In this document: one piece after another, positions 1-4,108 of the stretch
How positions within the stretch are numbered: the stretch's first letter is position 1
How the letters are laid out: every line of letters starts with the position of its first letter
DNA from: Acidobacteriaceae bacterium
Lineage (GTDB): Bacteria; Acidobacteriota; Terriglobia; Bryobacterales; Bryobacteraceae
Reading direction: 5' to 3'
Length of the DNA: 6,620 nt
NCBI GenBank assembly: GCA_019244945.1
Contig: JAFASD010000371.1
Location: 1-6,620 of the forward strand
Translations under genes and position numbers: made by a program
The notes under the pieces: generated by a model
Database searches by the model: none
The model's input: only the letters and a program-made list of their open reading frames with translations
Told to the model about the DNA's origin: nothing

Positions 1-2
1 CA

Positions 3-134
3 AACCTTCATCCGTCGACCATTCCATTGACGCCTGGAACTGCTCCGCAGAGTCTTACTGTCGCGCCTGCCGATGCGGCTTCGCCTTCGAAGTCCGGAGC
101 AACCGTCCCGGCCCCAACAAACGAGAAGAAGTAG
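3..134 (+). CDS. C-terminal end of an unidentified protein (5' truncated by window edge)
   Basis: The third forward frame is open from the window edge to a TAG at 132-134, giving 43 residues rich in Pro, Ala, Thr and Ser and ending in P-T-N-E-K-K. This composition is typical of a disordered tail on a secreted or envelope protein, and the codons look ordinary for this DNA. There is no domain to name, so the function is unknown. It overlaps the first 62 bases of the methyltransferase frame that begins at 73, where the methyltransferase frame shows no family similarity. I therefore favour this frame as the coding one up to 134. The piece is short, so an accidental open frame is possible. Confidence 0.42.
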   Translation, partial: NLHPSTIPLTPGTAPQSLTVAPADAASPSKSGATVPAPTNEKK

Positions 135-879
135 TTTTTGCATTAGCGGCGCAGCGAACTCACTTTGGCTCACTGAGCGGCTCACGATAGCGCTAGATTT
201 GCATCCCAGCGTGCGGGTGCTGGACCTCGGCTGCGGGCGGGCAGCATCGTCGATTTTTCTGCGCCGCGAGTTCGGCGTGCAAGTTTGGGCAACCGACCTG
301 TGGTTCAGCGTCTCGGAGAACATCGAGCGAATCCGGGATGCCGGCGTCGAGGATGGTGTGTTCCCGATCCACGCCGATGCCAGGTCGCTGCCCTTCGCCG
401 CGGAGTTTTTCGATGCCATCGTATGTATCGATTCCTTCTACTACTACGGGACCGACGACCTGTACCTGAACTACCTCGCTCGGTTTGTGAAGCCTGGAGG
501 GGCTGTTGGAATTGCGGGAGCTGGGCTGGTGCGGGAGATCGAAGGTCCACTTCCCGAGCATCTTCGCGAATGGTGGACCCAGGACCTCTGGTGTCTGCAT
601 TCCGCGGCCTGGTGGCGCCAACACTGGGAACGAACAGACATCCTAGACATTGAACTCTGCGACACCATGGCCGAGGGCTGGCGACTGTGGTTGGACTGGC
701 ACAAGGTGATTGCACCGGACAATGCATCGGAAATCAAGGCGCTGGAAGCCGATCGGGGCAGCTACCTCGGATACGTTCGCCTCGTGGGTCGCCGCAATGG
801 CCGAACAAAGCTGGCCGATCACGTTGTGTCGCTGCCCGCGAAGTACACGAAAAGACCTTTGCTACGACGCGAGGAGTAG
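73..879 (+). CDS. Class I SAM-dependent methyltransferase, N-terminus uncertain, possibly truncated
   Basis: The 268-residue frame has a class I Rossmann methyltransferase fold. Motif I is V-L-D-L-G-C-G at residues 49-55, the acidic residue ending strand 2 is D75 (A-T-D-L-W), the post-II region is H-A-D-A at 100-103 with L-P-F at 106-108, and F-F-D-A-I-V-C-I-D at 112-120 is followed by F-V-K-P-G-G at 138-143. It resembles a bacterial family of small SAM methyltransferases of unknown substrate, with typical blocks S-L-W-L-T-E (30-35), H-L-R-E-W-W (164-169) and W-R-L-W-L (204-208). Similarity starts near residue 22 and fades near residue 243. Residues 1-21 are Arg/Pro-rich and unlike the family, and the last 25 residues look like an added tail. 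No Shine-Dalgarno precedes ATG 73. Family members usually carry about 20 more matching N-terminal residues, so this could be a 5'-truncated copy. The start is the least certain part; the fold is clear. Confidence 0.75.
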   Translation: MRLRLRSPEQPSRPQQTRRSSFCISGAANSLWLTERLTIALDLHPSVRVLDLGCGRAASSIFLRREFGVQVWATDLWFSVSENIERIRDAGVEDGVFPIHADARSLPFAAEFFDAIVCIDSFYYYGTDDLYLNYLARFVKPGGAVGIAGAGLVREIEGPLPEHLREWWTQDLWCLHSAAWWRQHWERTDILDIELCDTMAEGWRLWLDWHKVIAPDNASEIKALEADRGSYLGYVRLVGRRNGRTKLADHVVSLPAKYTKRPLLRREE

Positions 880-920
880 GGATTGCCTCAGGGATATGGC
901 GTTCAACTAGCCGCACCTTC

Positions 921-934
921 CAGGAAAGATCCTG
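921..934. repeat. Perfect 5-bp hairpin
   Basis: CAGGA (921-925) and TCCTG (930-934) are exact reverse complements around the 4-base loop AAGA. The stem lies 41 bases after the methyltransferase stop and has no T-tract, so it is not a standard terminator. It may belong to the larger folded region that follows. Confidence 0.35.
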
Positions 935-939
935 ACCGA

Positions 940-988
940 CGTAGCGTTTACCGGAGAGGGCAACTAGTCCGAAACGCAACTGGCTACG
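940..988. other. Nested inverted repeats, candidate structured RNA or DNA element
   Basis: Three nested pairings fit in 49 bases: CGTAGC (940-945) with GCTACG (983-988), GTTT (946-949) with AAAC (972-975), and CGGA (952-955) with TCCG (968-971). They leave a 12-base apical loop, a 2-base bulge on the 5' side (950-951) and a 7-base bulge on the 3' side (976-982). This gives 14 Watson-Crick pairs with a bulged architecture. I compared it by eye with cobalamin and c-di-GMP riboswitch cores and found only loose resemblance. It lies about 300 bases before the next gene, so cis-regulation of that gene is not obvious. It could be chance. Confidence 0.28.
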
Positions 989-1022
989 AACAGGAAAGCT
1001 GAAGCCGCGCTATCCCACATCG

Positions 1023-1043
1023 GGTTCGCGGGCCGCGCGAGCC
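1023..1043. repeat. GC-rich hairpin, 8-bp stem with 5-base loop
   Basis: GGTTCGCG (1023-1030) pairs with CGCGAGCC (1036-1043) around loop GGCCG. Seven pairs are Watson-Crick and one is a G-T wobble. The following bases (GAGCGTCC) contain no T-run, so this is not a canonical Rho-independent terminator. It might act as an RNA 3' stabilising structure, a protein site or nothing. Confidence 0.4.
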
Positions 1044-1279
1044 GAGCGTCCGGTGCCCATCGGAGCGTATCGATGCCCCACAGATTTCTCCGACGAGGCG
1101 TCTTTATAAGGGATTCCGCGTTCGGGGCATTCACAGACACCTTCGCTTTTCTCTCCTCAACCGTTTCAGCACCTTAGGCCGGAATTTTGCCGCAGGCCCA
1201 CCTACGTGGTCTTTTCCCTGTGCTATTTTCCAACCGGGGCAAGGACGGTCATGCGCCATTTCCTGCCCATTTTCTTTTT

Positions 1280-1284
1280 GGAGG
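1280..1284 (+). promoter_or_regulatory. Shine-Dalgarno for the hypothetical gene
   Basis: GGAGG lies 6 bases before the ATG at 1291, an ideal spacing. It fixes the start of the 262-residue protein. Confidence 0.8.
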
Positions 1285-1290
1285 CAAGTC

Positions 1291-2079
1291 ATGACGTCCC
1301 GTCAGGCTCGAAGAGAACGCCGCGAGGCCGATCGCAAAGCAAAGAAAGCGGCCCGCAAAGCCGCCCTAAATCATCCCGCTCTGCCCGTTTCTGTGGAGGA
1401 CGAGTTTTCGCCCGAGCTTCTTGCCCAAGCCCGCGCGGTTCGGGAACGCATCGCCCGGCGCGCCGGCCTCAGCCCACACCCTTGCCCCCAACCCCCGGCG
1501 CAGAACGCAGCCCCGCCCGCCGAAGCACTTCGCACCCGCTCGGAAATCAACCGAGCCAACGCCGCTCACTCTACTGGCCCGCGCAGCCCGGAGGGCAAAG
1601 TAACTTCGTCCCGTAATTCGCTGAAACACGGTTTGGCCTCAGGCGAAATCATCATCTCCGGCGAAGATCCCGCCGCTTTCGACGCTCTCCTTCACGACCT
1701 ATTAGAAGAGCATCACCCCGCCAACACAACCGAAGAAATGCTGATTCACGAGATGGCCCAGTCCTACTGGCTCACTCAACGCGCCCTTCGCCTCCAAAAC
1801 GAGTGCTTTACGGCCGACGGCATTCACGAAAAACGCCTGGCTCTCTTTCTGCGGTATCAAACCACCCACCAACGCGCCTTCCACAAAGCGCTCAACACGC
1901 TCATCGGCCTTCAGAAAAGCCGATTGCGTCAAAGCCGTGGCTTCGTTTCGCAGCATCGAACCGCACTAGACCCGCAACGTGGCTTCGTTTCGCAAACTGC
2001 CGCTCAACCCAACAAATCATCGGCCTGTTCCGGCCCCGAATGTCCCGAAACGGACCAACTAGCCACGCGAGCCGCCTGA
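1291..2079 (+). CDS. Conserved hypothetical protein of an acidobacterial family
   Basis: The 262-residue protein has no assigned function. Residues 1-25 are strongly basic (many Arg and Lys) and likely helical. Residues 26-80 are variable and become Pro/Ala-rich around 61-79. The conserved core begins at residue 83 with R-S-E-I-N-R-A-N-A, then H-S-T-G-P-R-S-P-E-G-K (93-103) and N-S-L-K-H-G-L (109-115). It goes on through a helical section containing E-M-A-Q-S-Y-W-L-T-Q-R-A and R-L-A-L-F-L-R-Y-Q-T-T, to about residue 210. I recognise this core from hypothetical proteins that occur in several copies in many acidobacterial genomes. The tail holds R-G-F-V-S-Q twice (around 216-221 and 230-235). 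There is no signal peptide or membrane segment, so it is probably cytoplasmic, and the basic N-terminus would allow nucleic-acid binding (inference only). The start is supported by GGAGG at 6 bases. The next gene begins 169 bases after its stop. Confidence 0.85.
   Translation: MTSRQARRERREADRKAKKAARKAALNHPALPVSVEDEFSPELLAQARAVRERIARRAGLSPHPCPQPPAQNAAPPAEALRTRSEINRANAAHSTGPRSPEGKVTSSRNSLKHGLASGEIIISGEDPAAFDALLHDLLEEHHPANTTEEMLIHEMAQSYWLTQRALRLQNECFTADGIHEKRLALFLRYQTTHQRAFHKALNTLIGLQKSRLRQSRGFVSQHRTALDPQRGFVSQTAAQPNKSSACSGPECPETDQLATRAA
1936..1994 (+). repeat. 17-bp direct repeat, period 42, within the hypothetical gene
   Basis: CGTGGCTTCGTTTCGCA occurs exactly at 1936-1952 and 1978-1994. The 42-base period is 14 codons, so both copies are read in the same frame and encode R-G-F-V-S-Q. 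The bases between the copies are not repeated, so this is not a full tandem duplication. Confidence 0.85.
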
Positions 2080-2248
2080 AAATCCCTCTCCTCGACGCGC
2101 TTTTGATCATCTTCCATGGGTTTTTTGGGATCTCCAGGTCCTCGGTGTCTGCGCCAGGCCATCTATTACGACGCTTTTACAATCGCCCAACATCTCCTCC
2201 CCATTTCAGACCTTATGATCATGTTGTCCGCCGCAATTGAGCGCTGAA

Positions 2249-2761
2249 ATGACAAACGAGTACATACAAGAACAATCAACACCAGCTCCTCTTGACCGCC
2301 GGGCGTTCTTAGAACGCACTATCTACACCCTGATGTCTCTCATAGCCGGCGCCGTAAGTATCACCTCGGCTCTGTATCTCCTCCGGCCTCCCAAAAATCA
2401 ATCACGAAGCGATTGGGCCGATGCCGGCGATCTGCGCGATTTCAAGCCTGGCGTACCCAAACAGATTACTTTTGAGCGAAATCACACCGACGGCTGGCGC
2501 GCTTTCGCAGGCAAAGACAGCGTTTGGGTGGTCAAGAACCCGGATGATAGTGTCACGGCCTTCGTCCCGTCCTGCACTCATCTCGGTTGTGCCTATGCAT
2601 GGCAAGCCCGGCGCGGCGCTTTTGTTTGTCCGTGCCATGGCTCCGTATTTTCCCAAACTGGGCAGGTCATTACTGGTCCAGCCCCGCGGCCGCTCGACCG
2701 CTATCAAATAGAACAAACCGGCTCCAGATTGCGAATCGGACCAATACTAAAGAGTTCGTAG
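2249..2761 (+). CDS. Rieske iron-sulfur protein of a bc-type complex
   Basis: This is the electron-transfer subunit that takes an electron from quinol at the Qo site of cytochrome b and passes it to cytochrome c on the outer face of the membrane. The 170-residue protein has a twin-arginine type start (D-R-R-A-F-L-E at 16-22), one hydrophobic anchor at about 25-45 and a periplasmic Rieske domain. Box I is C-T-H-L-G-C (109-114) and box II is C-P-C-H-G-S (127-132). The 2Fe-2S ligands would be C109, H111, C127 and H130, with a C114-C129 disulfide. The G-P-A-P-R-P-L loop (143-149) closes the cluster site. Relatives are called qcrA or petC. I chose ATG 2249. A TTG at 2237 in the same frame would add four residues, and neither has a strong Shine-Dalgarno (a weak GAG precedes the ATG). 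The next gene starts 9 bases after the stop. Confidence 0.93.
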   Translation: MTNEYIQEQSTPAPLDRRAFLERTIYTLMSLIAGAVSITSALYLLRPPKNQSRSDWADAGDLRDFKPGVPKQITFERNHTDGWRAFAGKDSVWVVKNPDDSVTAFVPSCTHLGCAYAWQARRGAFVCPCHGSVFSQTGQVITGPAPRPLDRYQIEQTGSRLRIGPILKSS

Positions 2762-2770
2762 TTAGTAAAT

Positions 2771-4108
2771 GTGAATACGTTAGTGCAACAAACCATCGGC
2801 TGGGTCGATAACCGTACTGGCTTGCGGACGGCGATCCGAAAGTTTTTCCTGGAAGATGTTCCTGCTTCCACAGGCTGGCCACAAGTCTTCGGAAGCGTCG
2901 CACTGTTCCTATTACTAAATCAGGCACTCACCGGCATTCTTCTCGCGTTCAACTACAGCCCCGGCCCGGGGGATGCCTACAGCAGCCTCACATATATCAT
3001 TCACCAGGTGGCCGCCGGTCACCTGATGCGCGGTCTGCATCATTGGGGCTCGACTTTGATGATCATCGTAGTCGCCTGCCATATGCTTCAGGTCTTTGTC
3101 TATGGCGCCTACAAAAAACCGCGCGAAGTCACCTGGGCTCTCGGCGTTGTGTTGCTTTTGATCACTTTAGGTTTCGGACTTACAGGCTATTTGCTGCCAT
3201 GGGACAACAAAGCGTATTGGGGCACTGTTGTAACGACTCAGATAACGCAACAAGTTCCATTTGCAGGTGCTTACATAAGCACTCTCATTGGCGCGGCGAA
3301 CGGTGTAGGAGCGCTCACCTTTGCGCGCTTTTATGCCTTGCACACCTTAGTCCTGCCGGCACTCATGATCTTCACCGTCGCTGCGCATCTTACTCTTGTT
3401 CGGCGCCACGGAGTTGCTCCAGCCGCCCCTGACGACCAACACAAGCGGCCATTCTATCCGCATCAACTCTTTCATGATGTCGTCGCCATATTTATCGCCT
3501 TCTTAGCTCTCTTCCTCGCTGCGGCCCTTATCGACGTACCGCTGGAACGCATGGCTGACCCAACCGACACAACCTATGTCCCTCGGCCCGAATGGTATTT
3601 TCTGTTTCTCTTCCAATCACTCAAATTCTTCCACGGGCCATTTGAGGTCGTCGGCAGTGTCGGCCTTCCGACCGTCGCAATACTCGCCATGCTTGCCATT
3701 CCGTTCATAGATCGAGGCCGCATGCGTAAGCTCACGGAGCGCACCGCCGCAATCGCTGTTGCCATTCTCACCATTGCCGGCTGGAGCAGTTTGACCCTCG
3801 CTGCCGTCGCGAGCACACCCGCCTCACTAACTTCGCCACCCCCGACTGCTCTCGATAGTAAGCTGGTCGCCAAAGGCGCCGTCCTGTACGTCAAAGCTGG
3901 ATGCGACAGCTGTCACCAGGTCAATGGAGTCGGCGGCCATATAGGCCCGGCACTCAACCGCGTCGCGAAACGCCGTTCCAAGGAATGGATTGAAAGGCAC
4001 TTTGTAGCTCCGGGTGCCCTCTCGCCGGGTTCCATCATGCCACCTTACAGATTCCCCAAGGAGGATCAGGATGCGCTTGTCACCTATCTGTTTTCACTGC
4101 CGGATTGA
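2771..4108 (+). CDS. Cytochrome b6 / subunit IV / cytochrome c fusion of a bc-type complex
   Basis: This one 445-residue polypeptide holds the membrane core and a cytochrome c of a quinol:cytochrome c oxidoreductase. The b6 part (about 1-215, four helices) has haem ligand pairs H90/H104 and H191/H206. The second pair is separated by 14 residues, the b6-type spacing, where mitochondrial bc1 has 13. The subunit-IV part (about 216-348, three helices) carries the Qo motif P-E-W-Y at 273-276. After helix seven (about 326-347) and a Ser/Thr/Pro linker comes a monohaem cytochrome c with C-D-S-C-H at 378-382 and probable axial Met423 in S-I-M-P-P. Seven helices place this domain on the outer face, as required. 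The position matching the haem ci cysteine of b6f appears to be Leu47. The start is GTG 2771; the overlapping ATG at 2769 runs into TGA at once. No good Shine-Dalgarno is visible, so coupling to the Rieske gene is likely. The 3' end overlaps the next gene by 38 bases. Confidence 0.94.
   Translation: MNTLVQQTIGWVDNRTGLRTAIRKFFLEDVPASTGWPQVFGSVALFLLLNQALTGILLAFNYSPGPGDAYSSLTYIIHQVAAGHLMRGLHHWGSTLMIIVVACHMLQVFVYGAYKKPREVTWALGVVLLLITLGFGLTGYLLPWDNKAYWGTVVTTQITQQVPFAGAYISTLIGAANGVGALTFARFYALHTLVLPALMIFTVAAHLTLVRRHGVAPAAPDDQHKRPFYPHQLFHDVVAIFIAFLALFLAAALIDVPLERMADPTDTTYVPRPEWYFLFLFQSLKFFHGPFEVVGSVGLPTVAILAMLAIPFIDRGRMRKLTERTAAIAVAILTIAGWSSLTLAAVASTPASLTSPPPTALDSKLVAKGAVLYVKAGCDSCHQVNGVGGHIGPALNRVAKRRSKEWIERHFVAPGALSPGSIMPPYRFPKEDQDALVTYLFSLPD
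4058..4064 (+). promoter_or_regulatory. Strong Shine-Dalgarno inside the cytochrome gene
   Basis: AAGGAGG lies 6 bases before ATG 4071, within codons for the last 17 residues of the cytochrome c domain. It is the strongest ribosome-binding site in the window and decides the start of the polysaccharide export gene. Confidence 0.85.

Larger units (their letters stand above)
880..1290. other. Intergenic stretch of about 410 bases with several hairpins
   Basis: I find no convincing gene here on either strand. The first half (about 911-1043) holds four small inverted repeats, three of which are listed separately. An 8-base direct repeat (CAGGAAAG at 921-928 and 991-998) brackets the nested stem. 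The second half is pyrimidine-rich and leads to the Shine-Dalgarno of the hypothetical gene at 1291. TATAAG at 1105-1110 could be a -10 element, but no matching -35 lies at a normal distance. No hairpin is followed by a T-run, so no intrinsic terminator can be assigned to the methyltransferase. Confidence 0.6.

Noticed and set aside
193..624. 143-codon minus-strand frame opposite the methyltransferase
   Set aside because: The forward frame has clear SAM-binding motifs across this stretch; the reverse frame has none.
940..1001. Cobalamin or c-di-GMP riboswitch
   Set aside because: Short resemblances (AGGGCAA, CGCAACTG, ACAGGAAAGC) are present, but the full conserved core and stem order do not fit, and the next gene is not linked to either ligand.
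1023..1043. Rho-independent terminator for the methyltransferase
   Set aside because: The stem is good but is followed by GAGCGTCC with no T-run, and it lies more than 140 bases past the stop codon.
1206..1616. 136-codon forward frame overlapping the start of the hypothetical gene
   Set aside because: The frame at 1291 has a good Shine-Dalgarno and a conserved core. This one is an Arg/Ser/Pro-rich shadow.
2130..2150. T-run after the hypothetical gene (TTTTTT within 2119-2126) as a terminator
   Set aside because: No GC-rich stem precedes the T-run.
2176..2219. Possible promoter before the Rieske gene (TTTACA at 2176-2181, TATGAT at 2214-2219)
   Set aside because: The two boxes are 32 bases apart, far from the usual 16-18, and no better -35 is present at the right distance from TATGAT.
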